64,000 nt of DNA from Flagellimonas aequoris (lineage in GTDB: Bacteria > Bacteroidota > Bacteroidia > Flavobacteriales > Flavobacteriaceae). The translations under genes were made by a program, and so were the position numbers. The notes beneath the pieces were generated by a model that did no database searches, was not told the origin of the DNA, and worked only from the letters and a program-made list of their open reading frames with translations. Each line of letters begins with the position of its first letter. The stretch's first letter is position 1. Below, piece by piece: positions 25,774 to 35,584 of this stretch. The DNA is taken from the NCBI RefSeq assembly GCF_003584165.1, contig NZ_QXFJ01000027.1:62001-126000 (forward strand). Reading direction: 5' to 3'.

Positions 25774-27978
25774 ATGACAGCCGCTGCTATCGAAAAAGAA
25801 AACAAGGAGATTGCCAAGCAATACAAAGAATTGCTTCGCATCAGCTATCAGACCTTGACCGATGAGGACAAGAAACTGATACGCTCCGCTTTTGACGTGG
25901 CCGTGGATGCACATAAGGACCAACGGAGGAAATCGGGCGAAGCGTATATCTTCCACCCTATTGCTGTAGCCAAGATCGTTGCTTCCAAAATTGGGTTGGA
26001 TGCGGTCTCCATAGCCGCGGCCCTTTTACATGATGTGGTCGAAGATACTCCCTATACCCTGGCCGATATTGAACGAATGTTCGGGGAAACCGTGGCCCGG
26101 ATCGTGGACGGACTTACCAAGATCGCCCACCTTAAAAAGGACATGGACATCAGTCAACAGGCAGAGAACTTTAGAAAAATGCTGTTGACGCTGCACGATG
26201 ATGTAAGGGTAATCATCATTAAAATTGCGGACCGTTACCACAATATGCTCACCATGGATTCCATGCCGGAGCACAAACAGGTAAAAATCGCATCCGAAAC
26301 CCTATACATCTACGCCCCTTTGGCGCATAGGATAGGACTTTACAACATCAAGACGCATCTTGAGGACCTTGCCTTGAAATACACCGAACCTGAGGTATAC
26401 AAGGATATTCAGGCCAAAATTGAAGATACGGAAGAAGAGAATTTGGCATACATCGAAGCCTTTTCTGATGTAATCCGAAATTCTTTGGACAAGGAAGGTC
26501 TCAACTATTACATCAAAGGTCGGATGAAGTCCATCTTCTCCATCCGAAGGAAGATGAAGGCCCAGAATGTTTCCTTTGACGAGGTATACGATAAGTTTGC
26601 CATTCGGATCATTTATAAATCCGATAGGAAGAACGAAAAATTCCTGGCTTGGAAGATATACTCCATTGTCACAGATCACTTCACCCCCAACCCTGTGCGA
26701 TTGCGCGATTGGATTACCTCTCCGAAATCCACAGGATACGAGGCCCTTCACATTACAGTGATGGGACCCAAAGGCAAATGGGTAGAAGTGCAGATCCGCA
26801 GTGAGCGTATGCACGAGATTGCAGAAAAAGGATATGCTGCACACTTCAAGTACAAACATGGCGCTCAAAAGGAACAAGGTATTGAAGAATGGCTCAACAA
26901 ATTGCAAGAAGCGTTGGAAAGTGCCAATGGCAATGCAGTTGACTTTGTGGAAGAATTCAAACTGAACCTGTACGCCAAAGAAATCTTTGTTTTCACACCA
27001 AAAGGAGATTTAAAATCCATGCCCAAAGGAGCCACGGCCCTAGATTTTGCCTTCAACATCCATACGGAAGTTGGTATGAAAACCCGTGGGGCCAAGGTCA
27101 ATGGAAAATTGGTACCCCTAGGCACGCAATTGCGCAGTGGGGACCAAGTAGAGATCATGACTTCTGAAACGGCCAAGCCCAGCCAAAGCTGGTTGGACTA
27201 TGCCAATACGGCCAGAGCTAGGTCCAAGATCAAATCCTCTTTGATGGAGGAGAAGAAAGAAGTGGCCGAGGAAGGTAAAGAGATTCTCCGAAGAAAGCTG
27301 AAATCGCAAAAGATCACGCTGAACGAGGATACCGTGAACAAACTGGTGAACTATTTTAAACTGAAGACCAGTTTAGACTTGTTCTACCGTGTCGGTATCG
27401 GTGTCATCGACAACGATAAGCTCAAGGATTTTGCTTCTTCCTACCACAATGCCTTTATCAATTTCTTCAAGAACAGGATCCGCAAAACCCCGGTTCCCAA
27501 GGATATTGACAAAGATGAAATCACCACCAAGTACGACATGCTCGTTTTTGGTAAAGAGGAAGAGCGCCTCAACTATAAATTGTCCCAGTGCTGCAATCCC
27601 ATCCCAGGGGACGATGTTTTTGGTTTTGTAAGTGTGAACGATGGCATCAAGGTGCACAAGAAAAACTGCCCCAATGCCATTTCATTGCAATCCAATTATG
27701 CGTATAGGATCATCAGTGCCAAATGGATAGATTCCACCCAAGAAGAGTTTTCGGTGGATATCGAGATTACGGGCATCGACAACCTTGGGTTGGTGAAGGA
27801 CATTACCAAAATCATCTCTGAAAACATGCACGTGAACATGCGCAACCTCAACTTTTCGGCAGATGGTGGAACGTTTAAAGGAAAAATCACTTTGGTAGTA
27901 AAAAACAACTCCATCCTTAAAAAGCTTATGGACAATTTAAAGCAGGTTGAAGGGATCGACAAAGTGACCAGAATTTAA
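25774..27978 (+). CDS. rsh: Bifunctional (p)ppGpp synthetase/hydrolase (Rel/Spo homologue)
   Basis: This 734-residue enzyme makes and degrades (p)ppGpp, the stringent-response alarmone. The order is a hydrolase HD domain (about 50-200, with FHPIAVAKIVASK and AALLHDVVEDT), a synthetase domain (about 240-360, with KGRMKSIFSIRRKMKAQ and FAIRII), a TGS domain (about 405-465, FVFTPKGDLKSMPKGATALD) and a C-terminal ACT domain (about 655-734). The HD motif is intact, so hydrolase activity is expected. Fur-like and purA genes follow, and the adenylosuccinate synthase enzyme family is a known (p)ppGpp target. Confidence 0.95.
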   Translation: MTAAAIEKENKEIAKQYKELLRISYQTLTDEDKKLIRSAFDVAVDAHKDQRRKSGEAYIFHPIAVAKIVASKIGLDAVSIAAALLHDVVEDTPYTLADIERMFGETVARIVDGLTKIAHLKKDMDISQQAENFRKMLLTLHDDVRVIIIKIADRYHNMLTMDSMPEHKQVKIASETLYIYAPLAHRIGLYNIKTHLEDLALKYTEPEVYKDIQAKIEDTEEENLAYIEAFSDVIRNSLDKEGLNYYIKGRMKSIFSIRRKMKAQNVSFDEVYDKFAIRIIYKSDRKNEKFLAWKIYSIVTDHFTPNPVRLRDWITSPKSTGYEALHITVMGPKGKWVEVQIRSERMHEIAEKGYAAHFKYKHGAQKEQGIEEWLNKLQEALESANGNAVDFVEEFKLNLYAKEIFVFTPKGDLKSMPKGATALDFAFNIHTEVGMKTRGAKVNGKLVPLGTQLRSGDQVEIMTSETAKPSQSWLDYANTARARSKIKSSLMEEKKEVAEEGKEILRRKLKSQKITLNEDTVNKLVNYFKLKTSLDLFYRVGIGVIDNDKLKDFASSYHNAFINFFKNRIRKTPVPKDIDKDEITTKYDMLVFGKEEERLNYKLSQCCNPIPGDDVFGFVSVNDGIKVHKKNCPNAISLQSNYAYRIISAKWIDSTQEEFSVDIEITGIDNLGLVKDITKIISENMHVNMRNLNFSADGGTFKGKITLVVKNNSILKKLMDNLKQVEGIDKVTRI

Positions 27979-27988
27979 TTTTTAGCTG

Positions 27989-27996
27989 TACCTTTG
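27989..27996 (+). promoter_or_regulatory. -7 promoter element of the fur-purA unit
   Basis: TACCTTTG matches TAnnTTTG exactly and lies 23 bases before the ATG at 28020. No TTG is visible at the standard distance upstream. Confidence 0.5.
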
Positions 27997-28019
27997 TGCA
28001 TTAGCTTAGGTAGAAAGCC

Positions 28020-28478
28020 ATGGATAACAACAAAAATCAGGAAATTGTAAAAAATGTGTTCACCGCATTCCTCGAGGAAAAGGGACACCGCAAGACCCCT
28101 GAACGCTACGCTATTTTACAGGAAATTTACGAAAGTGACGACCATTTTGACGTGGAATCCCTCTACATCAAAATGAAGACCAAAAACTACAGGGTAAGCC
28201 GTGCCACCCTCTACAATACCATCGAGTTGTTGTTGGAGTGCAAATTGGTCCGAAAGCACCAGTTTGGTAAAAACCAGGCACAATACGAGAAATCCTATTT
28301 TGACCGTCAGCACGACCATGTCATCCTTACCGACACCGGTGAAGTAGTGGAGTTTTGTGATCCACGCATCCAATCCATCAAAAAAACGATTGAGGAGGTT
28401 TTTGATATCAAGATCAACAACCACTCCTTATATTTCTACGGAACCCGAAACAAAAAAGAAGAAAACCTAACCGAATAA
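28020..28478 (+). CDS. Fur/PerR-family transcriptional regulator
   Basis: This 152-residue regulator has the winged-helix domain ([32 protein letters not shown]) and the metal-binding HDH in [17 protein letters not shown]. The two CxxC pairs that hold structural zinc in most Fur proteins are absent. The first pair's place reads ILTDTG and there is no C-terminal pair. Whether it senses iron, peroxide or zinc cannot be decided. It is 12 bases upstream of purA and 41 bases after the (p)ppGpp synthetase gene. Confidence 0.9.
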   Translation: MDNNKNQEIVKNVFTAFLEEKGHRKTPERYAILQEIYESDDHFDVESLYIKMKTKNYRVSRATLYNTIELLLECKLVRKHQFGKNQAQYEKSYFDRQHDHVILTDTGEVVEFCDPRIQSIKKTIEEVFDIKINNHSLYFYGTRNKKEENLTE

Positions 28479-28490
28479 CCCACACATTTC

Positions 28491-29759
28491 ATGGTAGATT
28501 TATTGCTTGGACTCCAATGGGGAGACGAAGGAAAAGGAAAAATTGTTGATGTACTGACCAAGGAATACGATATCATCGCCAGGTTTCAAGGAGGCCCAAA
28601 TGCCGGGCATACTTTGGAATTTGATGGTATCAAACATGTACTGCATACCATTCCCTCTGGGATTTTCCATAAAAATGCCATCAATATTGTGGGTAATGGC
28701 GTGGTCATTGATCCCGTCATCTTTAAAAAGGAATTGGACAACCTTGGGAAATTCAATATCGATTTTGTATCCAAACTCCTTATCTCCCGAAAGGCCCATT
28801 TGATCCTTCCTACGCACCGATTGTTGGATGCCGCTTCGGAAGCTTCCAAGGGGAAGGCCAAGATCGGTTCCACGTTAAAAGGAATCGGCCCGACCTATAT
28901 GGACAAGACAGGCCGTAACGGTATGCGTGTGGGCGATCTTGAATTTGACGACTGGAAAACGAAATACCGTGCCCTTGCCGATAAGCACGAGGCCATGATC
29001 GACTTTTACGATGTGGAGATCGAATACAATCTGGCCGAACTGGAAGCAGAGTTCTGTATTGGGGTCGAAGCTTTGAAGAAATTGACCTTTATCGATAGCG
29101 AAGAATATATTTTCAAGGCACAAGCAGAAGGCAAGAAAATATTGGCCGAAGGTGCCCAAGGTTCTTTACTCGATATCGATTTTGGCACTTATCCCTATGT
29201 TACCTCTTCCAATACCACCGCAGCGGGTGCCTGTACCGGTTTGGGCGTGGCCCCCAACAAAATTGAACGTGTTTTGGGTATTTTCAAGGCATATACCACC
29301 CGTGTGGGCAGTGGACCCTTCCCTACCGAGCTTTTTGATGAGGACGGTGCCACCATGGGTCGTGTAGGAAACGAATTCGGGGCGACCACGGGAAGACCCA
29401 GACGTTGTGGTTGGTTAGATCTGGTTGCATTAAAATATGCCGTACAGATCAATGGTGTTACTGAACTGATGATGATGAAGGCAGACGTGCTGAGCGGGTT
29501 CAAGACCATAAAAGTTTGTACTGCCTATGACTATAAGGGTGAAAAAATACAACACTTGCCCTATAATATTGAAAGTGAGTACGTAACACCGGTATACACC
29601 GAGATGAAAGGCTGGGCCAAGGATCTCACAAAGCTGACCAAGGCCGAAGAGCTACCCCCGGCCCTTAACGATTATATCTCCTTTTTGGAAGAGCAGTTAC
29701 AGGTACCCATCAAAATAGTTTCCGTGGGTCCCGACAGACTCCAAACTATCCATAGGTAA
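28491..29759 (+). CDS. purA: Adenylosuccinate synthase
   Basis: PurA joins IMP and aspartate with GTP to make adenylosuccinate, the first committed step to AMP. This 422-residue protein has the N-terminal GTP-binding loop LLGLQWGDEGKGKIVD, GGPNAGHT near residue 35, and the late signature TGRPRRCGWLDL. The length is standard. It follows the Fur-like regulator at 12 bases, presumably on one transcript. Confidence 0.97.
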   Translation: MVDLLLGLQWGDEGKGKIVDVLTKEYDIIARFQGGPNAGHTLEFDGIKHVLHTIPSGIFHKNAINIVGNGVVIDPVIFKKELDNLGKFNIDFVSKLLISRKAHLILPTHRLLDAASEASKGKAKIGSTLKGIGPTYMDKTGRNGMRVGDLEFDDWKTKYRALADKHEAMIDFYDVEIEYNLAELEAEFCIGVEALKKLTFIDSEEYIFKAQAEGKKILAEGAQGSLLDIDFGTYPYVTSSNTTAAGACTGLGVAPNKIERVLGIFKAYTTRVGSGPFPTELFDEDGATMGRVGNEFGATTGRPRRCGWLDLVALKYAVQINGVTELMMMKADVLSGFKTIKVCTAYDYKGEKIQHLPYNIESEYVTPVYTEMKGWAKDLTKLTKAEELPPALNDYISFLEEQLQVPIKIVSVGPDRLQTIHR

Positions 29760-29804
29760 ACTTCAGTTATTGCTCATTTTTCAGTACCTTTAAGGGTAAT
29801 TCGA

Positions 29805-29824
29805 TACGGCTTTTTCAAACCGTA
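29805..29824. promoter_or_regulatory. Imperfect palindrome upstream of the GH97 gene
   Basis: TACGG (29805-29809) and CCGTA (29820-29824) form an inverted repeat whose inner bases nearly match as well. It lies between a TACCTTTA element (29785-29792) and the ATG at 29858, within a probable leader. It could be an operator or a small hairpin. Confidence 0.35.
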
Positions 29825-29857
29825 CCACACATAAGAAATTATCCAAAAGCTACTAAA

Positions 29858-31975
29858 ATGAACAAACTGCTGACCCTCCTTTTTTTGGTCGGGACATTGC
29901 TTTCCTGTACCGAAAAACCAGCTACTCTAACTGTATCATCGCCCAGCGGGAACAATTCCATAGATTTTCAGGTTACGGACGATGGTGCTCCAATTTATTT
30001 GGTGAACCATAAAGACAAAGTGGTCATTGACACTTCTTCCATGGGATTTGATTTTAAAGACCAAGAATCCATCAAAAATCATCTCAAGATCATTGGTAGT
30101 AGCACAAATACTGTAAACGAGACATGGGAAATGCCTTGGGGTGAACAAAAGGATGTGGTCAATCATTACAACGAGTTGAAGGTAGAACTGGAAGAGACCC
30201 AAGCACCGAACCGAAAAATCAACGTGTATTTCAGGGCCTATGATGACGGTGTCGGGTTCCGATATGAGTTTTTGCCACAACAAGGCATCGATAGCATCAT
30301 CATTATGGATGAAAATACCGAGTTTCAACTGACGGAAGACTACACCTCGTTTTGGATACCCGGGGATTGGGATATTTATGAACATCTGTACAACACCTCC
30401 AAAGTTTCGGAAATCGATGCCATAGCCAAAAGGAACAATGCCGACCTGGCCCAGAGCAATATTCCTGAAAATGCCGTGAACACTCCGGTGACCATGCGTT
30501 CGGATTCAGGGCTACACCTTAGTTTCCATGAGGCCAACCTCACCGATTATGCGGGCATGACCCTAAAAGTGGACAATGAAACCTTGAAGCTGACCAGTGA
30601 ATTGGTAGGTTCGGACCGTTTGGGATATAAAGTAAAGCGCGCCCTGCCCTTTAAAACACCATGGCGGACCATCCAGATTGCGGACAAGGCCACGGAGCTT
30701 ATCGACTCCAAGCTCATCGTCAATTTGAACGAACCCAACAAAATTGGCGATGTGAGCTGGTTCAAACCGAAAAAATATGTAGGCATTTGGTGGGAAATGC
30801 ACATTGGTAAATCAACATGGGATTATGCCGCTTCACAAGACATGAATTCCTTTACCACCGATGCCAAACCACATGGAAAACATGGGGCTACCACGGAAAA
30901 CACCAAACATTATATCGACTTTGCGGCCAAAAACAACATTACTGGCGTACTGGTAGAAGGTTGGAACACCGGATGGGAGCATTGGATAGGTTTTGAGGAC
31001 CGTGAGGGCGTCTTTGATTTTATCACTCCCTACCCCGATTATGACTTGGAAGAGGTGACCCGCTATGGAAAGGAAAAGGGAGTGGAACTGATCATGCACC
31101 ACGAAACTTCCGCAGCCCCCCGCACCTATGAACAACAATTGGACACCGCGTATCAACTCATGCACAAATTGGGCATCCATTCCGTGAAAACCGGCTATGT
31201 GGGCAAAATTATTCCGAAAGGCGAATACCACCATGGACAATGGATGGTGAACCATTATAGAAAAGTGGTGGAAACGGGAGCCAAATACCAAGTGGCCGTG
31301 AACGCCCACGAACCCATAAAGGCAACTGGCCTCCGACGTACTTACCCCAACGTAATTGCTCGGGAAGGGCTTCGTGGACAGGAGTTCAATGCTTGGGCCT
31401 CGGACGGTGGTAATCCCCCGGAACATTTACCCATTGTAGCTTTTACTAGAATGTTGGCCGGTCCCATTGACTTTACCCCTGGTGTGTTCGACATTGCCCT
31501 GCCCACCAAACCCAACAATCAGATCAACACCACCTTGGCACAACAATTGGCCTTGTACGTGGTCATTTACAGCCCCATTCAAATGGCATGCGACCTCCCC
31601 GAAAATTATGAGAACCAGCCCGCCTTCCAATTTATTAGAGATGTGGGTGTGGATTGGGACAAAACGGTGGTATTGAATGGTGAGGTAGGAGATTTTGTGA
31701 CCATTGCCCGTAAAGAAAGGGAAACGGGCAACTGGTTCGTAGGTGGCATTACCGACGAAAATGCCAGGGACATCGATATTGATTTCGACTTTTTGGATGA
31801 TGGAGTCGACTATGAAGCAATCATCTATAAAGATGCTGCAGATGCAAATTATAAGGAGAACCCCACAGCAATATCCATTGAAAACATTGATGTGAAAAAG
31901 GGATCCACTTTGTCGGTTCATTTAGTAGAAGGGGGTGGTTTTGCTATCAGTTTGATAAAGAAAAACAAATCCTAG
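29858..31975 (+). CDS. Glycoside hydrolase family 97 lipoprotein
   Basis: This 705-residue protein has a lipoprotein signal (LVGTLLSCTEKPA) and the GH97 layout: an N-terminal beta-sandwich (about 25-280), a TIM barrel (about 290-590) and a C-terminal beta domain. Family signatures include WWEMHIGKSTWDY, MHHETSAAPRTYEQQ and AHEPIKATGLRRTYPN. Members are calcium-dependent alpha-glucosidases (inverting) or alpha-galactosidases (retaining), and I cannot assign which. No SusC/SusD pair is adjacent, so it is not part of a polysaccharide utilisation locus here. Confidence 0.94.
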   Translation: MNKLLTLLFLVGTLLSCTEKPATLTVSSPSGNNSIDFQVTDDGAPIYLVNHKDKVVIDTSSMGFDFKDQESIKNHLKIIGSSTNTVNETWEMPWGEQKDVVNHYNELKVELEETQAPNRKINVYFRAYDDGVGFRYEFLPQQGIDSIIIMDENTEFQLTEDYTSFWIPGDWDIYEHLYNTSKVSEIDAIAKRNNADLAQSNIPENAVNTPVTMRSDSGLHLSFHEANLTDYAGMTLKVDNETLKLTSELVGSDRLGYKVKRALPFKTPWRTIQIADKATELIDSKLIVNLNEPNKIGDVSWFKPKKYVGIWWEMHIGKSTWDYAASQDMNSFTTDAKPHGKHGATTENTKHYIDFAAKNNITGVLVEGWNTGWEHWIGFEDREGVFDFITPYPDYDLEEVTRYGKEKGVELIMHHETSAAPRTYEQQLDTAYQLMHKLGIHSVKTGYVGKIIPKGEYHHGQWMVNHYRKVVETGAKYQVAVNAHEPIKATGLRRTYPNVIAREGLRGQEFNAWASDGGNPPEHLPIVAFTRMLAGPIDFTPGVFDIALPTKPNNQINTTLAQQLALYVVIYSPIQMACDLPENYENQPAFQFIRDVGVDWDKTVVLNGEVGDFVTIARKERETGNWFVGGITDENARDIDIDFDFLDDGVDYEAIIYKDAADANYKENPTAISIENIDVKKGSTLSVHLVEGGGFAISLIKKNKS

Positions 31976-31983
31976 ACACTTAT

Positions 31984-32003
31984 ACAGTGACCTAGGTCAC
32001 TGT
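31984..32003. promoter_or_regulatory. Perfect 20-bp palindrome at the dps promoter (candidate operator)
   Basis: ACAGTGACCTAGGTCACTGT is fully self-complementary. Its core AGTGA-N6-TCACT has the geometry of Crp/Fnr-family sites. It lies 9 bases after the GH97 stop, 19 bases before the dps -7 element, and overlaps the position of the -33 element. No T tract follows, so it is unlikely to be a terminator. Confidence 0.65.
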
Positions 32004-32022
32004 TCAAAAATGGGGGTATCCT

Positions 32023-32030
32023 TAACTTTG
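32023..32030 (+). promoter_or_regulatory. -7 promoter element of dps
   Basis: TAACTTTG matches TAnnTTTG exactly. A weak TTC (32003-32005) stands 17 bases upstream in the -33 position, touching the palindrome. A weak -33 element would fit a promoter that needs an activator. Confidence 0.6.
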
Positions 32031-32081
32031 AATCAAATTAAAAAACGTATTTCAATAACATCAAAATAAACAACAATACAA

Positions 32082-32561
32082 ATGTCAAATCATCTCAACA
32101 AAATAGGTCTAGATAAAAAAGCATCCCAAGAATTATCTGAAAAACTGAACGAGTTGTTGGCCAACTATCAGATTTTCTACATGAATGCCCGTGGATTCCA
32201 TTGGAACATCAAAGGAGAAAAGTTTTTTGAACTTCATTTAAAGTTTGAGGAACTGTACAACGATTCCTTGATCAAAATTGACGAAATAGCAGAACGTATT
32301 TTAACCTTGGGATCCACTCCTTTGCACACCTATGGCGACTATTCGTCTTTTTCTAAAATAAAGGCTGCTAAAAATATTTCGAACGGCAAGGAAGCCATTC
32401 AGAAAATACTGGAAGGCTATGAGGTATTGCTTCCTTTGGAGCGTGAGCTTCTGGAAATGTCCGGTGATTCCAATGATGAAGGTACCAATGCCCTAATGAG
32501 CGATTATATCAGGGAACAGGAAAAATTGATTTGGATGTATTCGGCCTATCTGAACCAATAG
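32082..32561 (+). CDS. dps: Dps-family ferritin-like DNA-protection protein
   Basis: This 159-residue Dps monomer forms 12-subunit shells that oxidise and store iron and protect DNA from peroxide. The inter-subunit ferroxidase residues H40, D67 and E71 have the spacing found in E. coli Dps. The motif FHWNIKGEKFFELHLKFEEL is typical. The gene is monocistronic, with an exact -7 element and a 20-bp palindrome upstream, suggesting dedicated stress control. Confidence 0.96.
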   Translation: MSNHLNKIGLDKKASQELSEKLNELLANYQIFYMNARGFHWNIKGEKFFELHLKFEELYNDSLIKIDEIAERILTLGSTPLHTYGDYSSFSKIKAAKNISNGKEAIQKILEGYEVLLPLERELLEMSGDSNDEGTNALMSDYIREQEKLIWMYSAYLNQ

Positions 32562-32652
32562 ACCAAAATAGTACAGTTTCCCTGCAATTCACAAACCTTT
32601 CTAAAGGATTGATGCCACTTTGCCCAAAAACCCTACTTTTGGGCAAAATTCC

Positions 32653-34362
32653 ATGGATTTGAAAAGAATTTCTTTTTTGATACTGGTCCTTTCCTTTGTA
32701 GGAGCCATGGCCCAGCAAAAAGAACCAAAAACCGAAGGTAGGCAGATCAACATTGTCTATGGGGCCAATTTTACCAAGGATGAGGCCCAGTTCCCAGGTG
32801 CTTCCATATTTAGTCGGGATGATGAACGACAGGTACAGTTTGAACATCAAGGCGCCGACCTTTGGTGCGATATTGCCATTTTCTATACGGAAGAGAATAA
32901 ACTAAAAGCTATTGGGAACATCCGAATGCAACAGGGCGATTCCATAGAAATGAACAGTGGCAAGATGGATTATGACGGTAACACCAAACTGGCCAAGGCT
33001 TGGGAAAAAGTGGATTTGACCAACGGGCAGATGACATTGACCACCGACACCCTGTACTTTGATCGAGAAAACCAGAAAGCCTACTACAATTCGGGTGGAA
33101 AAGTGGTGGATTCTGCCAATGTGCTGACAAGTAAAATCGGCACCTATTTTATGACACCAAAAAAGTACCAGTTTCAAAGGCAGGTACATATCGACAACCC
33201 GGATTATATTATTGATTCCGAGCAGTTGGATTATTATACCACCTCCAAAAATGCATACATGTACGGTCCGTCGACCATAACGGGAGAAGAATACAAAATC
33301 TATTGTGAGCGGGGCTTTTACGACACCAAGATCGAACAGGGATACGGCATCAAAAACACCCGTATCGACTACGACAACAAGATTATTGAAGGAGATAGCC
33401 TCTATTTTGACAAGGTCACGGAGTTTGCTTCGGCCACCAACAATATCAAGATAACGGATACCATAAACAATGGCGTAATCAAGGCCCATTATGCCGAGGT
33501 ACATAAGGCCAAGGATTCTGTTTTTGCCACCAAAAGGGCCGTCTCCATCAGTCTGGTACAAAAAGATTCCCTTTATATGCATGGGGACACCCTAATGGTC
33601 ACCGGCAAGGAGGAACACAGGATATTGAGGGCCTTCAGGAATGCCAAATTCTACAAGACCGATCTGAGCGGAAAATGTGATTCCATCCATTTTGATGAAT
33701 CCACAGGTATTACCCAATTGATCAAGAACCCCATCCTCTGGAACGTGGACAACCAGATCACAGGGGACAGCATCCACCTGATTTCTGATATGGAAACCGA
33801 AAAACTGGACTCCTTAAAGGTCATCGAGAACGCATTCATCATTTCCCTCGATACCATTAGTGGTACAGGGTACAATCAAGCCAAAGGAAAGAACCTCTTT
33901 GGCAAGTTCATTGAAAATGAGCTAAAAATCATTGATCTGGTCAGTAATACCGAAGTCATCTATTACGTGTACAATGACGACGAGGAGTTGATCGGCATAG
34001 ACAAGACCATTTGCAGTAAAATCCGGCTGTTGATGGCCAATAACGATATTGAGGACATTACCTTCTTCGTAAATCCGGATGGCGATATTTTCCCTGAAAC
34101 GGATTTGCCCGTGGAGAGCAGAAAACTGAAAGGTTTTGTATGGCGTGGCGATGAACGGATCATGTCCAAGGATGAAATATTTGACGAGGATGACAACAAC
34201 ATCGAATTGGTCAAAATCCGGGGAATCGATAATCCCATCGATATTGATGCAGAGGAAGAAGAACGTCAAAACAACGAGAACGACCCCGTAAATGCCAAGG
34301 CAAATACAAAGGCCGTAAGACCCAAGCAGCCAACGGTCAAAAAAAAGGCGCAGACCCCATAA
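32653..34362 (+). CDS. OstA-like (LptA/LptD N-terminal type) periplasmic protein
   Basis: This 569-residue protein has a signal peptide (MDLKRISFLILVLSFVGAMAQ). Repeated short beta strands with LYFDRENQKAYYNSGGKV and related units are typical of the OstA/LptA jellyroll, which bridges lipopolysaccharide across the periplasm. The C-terminal 50 residues are charged and low in complexity. The ATG at 32653 is preferred to an upstream TTG because it opens the signal peptide. The stop abuts the aminotransferase ATG directly. It may cooperate with LptB, encoded at 56904. Confidence 0.86.
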   Translation: MDLKRISFLILVLSFVGAMAQQKEPKTEGRQINIVYGANFTKDEAQFPGASIFSRDDERQVQFEHQGADLWCDIAIFYTEENKLKAIGNIRMQQGDSIEMNSGKMDYDGNTKLAKAWEKVDLTNGQMTLTTDTLYFDRENQKAYYNSGGKVVDSANVLTSKIGTYFMTPKKYQFQRQVHIDNPDYIIDSEQLDYYTTSKNAYMYGPSTITGEEYKIYCERGFYDTKIEQGYGIKNTRIDYDNKIIEGDSLYFDKVTEFASATNNIKITDTINNGVIKAHYAEVHKAKDSVFATKRAVSISLVQKDSLYMHGDTLMVTGKEEHRILRAFRNAKFYKTDLSGKCDSIHFDESTGITQLIKNPILWNVDNQITGDSIHLISDMETEKLDSLKVIENAFIISLDTISGTGYNQAKGKNLFGKFIENELKIIDLVSNTEVIYYVYNDDEELIGIDKTICSKIRLLMANNDIEDITFFVNPDGDIFPETDLPVESRKLKGFVWRGDERIMSKDEIFDEDDNNIELVKIRGIDNPIDIDAEEEERQNNENDPVNAKANTKAVRPKQPTVKKKAQTP

Positions 34363-35559
34363 ATGCAGAAAGAAGATTTTTTCACATACCAGGCACAGAC
34401 TTCTTCACATCCCTTGGGCTTAGAGGTTTCCCGAGCCAGAGGAAGTTATATCTATGACCAAGATGGCAATGCCCATTTGGATTTTGTGGCCGGGGTATCC
34501 GCATGTGGACTGGGCCATTGCCATCCTAGGGTGGCAGAAGCCATCAAAAGACAAGTGGACCAATACATGCATGTGATGGTCTATGGGGAATATGTGCAGC
34601 AACCCGCTGTAGAGTTTGCCAAATTATTGGCTTCCCACCTTCCAAAAAAATTGGAGACCACCTATTTGGTCAATTCGGGTACTGAAGCCATGGAAGGGGC
34701 CTTAAAATTGGCCAGAAGGCATACGGGAAGATCTCAGATCATTGCGGCAAACCGAGCGTATCATGGCAACACCACCGGTAGTTTAAGTTTGATGGGGTTT
34801 GAAGAACGAAAAAGTGCCTTTAGGCCGTTGATACCGGATATTCGGTTTATCGACTTCAACTCCGAGCAAGATCTGGAAAAGATTACAGAAAAGACTGCTG
34901 GCGTTGTTTTGGAGACAATTCAAGGGGGTGCGGGATTCATCCTTCCACAAAATGGCTATCTGGAAAAGGTAAGAAAACGTTGTGACGATGTTGGTGCCCT
35001 GCTGATCTTGGACGAAATCCAGCCAGGCTTTGGCAGAACGGGCAAACTTTTTGCTTTTCAACATTTCAATTGCGTGCCTGATATTTTGGTCATCGGTAAA
35101 GGTATGGCGTCTGGATTACCTGTTGGCGCATTCGTGGCCAGCAAGGAAATGATGGCCGACCTGCAGGACCATCCCAAATTCGGACATATCACTACTTTTG
35201 GGGGAAATCCTGTCATAGCAGCTGCCAGTTTGGCAACTTTACGTGAGATTACCGAAACGGAGCTCATTCCACAGACCCTAGAGAAAGAAAAACTGTTTCG
35301 GAAGCTTTTGGTACATCCTTTGATTAAAGAGATTAGAGGCAAAGGATTAATGCTCGCTCCCATCATGGAAAGCAAGGAAGTGGCCGATTATTTGGTCCTT
35401 GAAGCGGCTAAAAATGGACTGATTCTGTTTTGGTTGTTATTTGAGACGAGAGCAGTACGAATATCGCCTCCATTAACGATTTCCATGAAAGAAATTGAGG
35501 AGGGTTGCGACAAAATACTAGCCATTTTAAACAGCTATAAACCCGACGCTGTTAACTAA
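34363..35559 (+). CDS. Class III aminotransferase
   Basis: This 398-residue PLP enzyme has K246 as the Schiff-base Lys in VIGKGMASGLPVGAF, NSGTEAMEGALKLARR for cofactor binding, and ILDEIQPGFGRTGKLF. The family includes acetylornithine, ornithine and 4-aminobutyrate aminotransferases. In Bacteroidota this gene commonly follows the OstA-like gene and its substrate is not settled. It begins at the base after the OstA-like stop, so the two share a transcript. Confidence 0.93.
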   Translation: MQKEDFFTYQAQTSSHPLGLEVSRARGSYIYDQDGNAHLDFVAGVSACGLGHCHPRVAEAIKRQVDQYMHVMVYGEYVQQPAVEFAKLLASHLPKKLETTYLVNSGTEAMEGALKLARRHTGRSQIIAANRAYHGNTTGSLSLMGFEERKSAFRPLIPDIRFIDFNSEQDLEKITEKTAGVVLETIQGGAGFILPQNGYLEKVRKRCDDVGALLILDEIQPGFGRTGKLFAFQHFNCVPDILVIGKGMASGLPVGAFVASKEMMADLQDHPKFGHITTFGGNPVIAAASLATLREITETELIPQTLEKEKLFRKLLVHPLIKEIRGKGLMLAPIMESKEVADYLVLEAAKNGLILFWLLFETRAVRISPPLTISMKEIEEGCDKILAILNSYKPDAVN

Positions 35560-35584
35560 TTTGTTGATAACATACCCAAATTTT

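Noticed and set aside
26302..26907. A 201-codon minus-strand frame within the (p)ppGpp synthetase gene
   Set aside because: It is a shadow of the coding strand, with no recognisable domain.
31984..32003. Palindrome as a terminator of the GH97 gene
   Set aside because: It has no loop and no T tract on either side; an operator explains it better.
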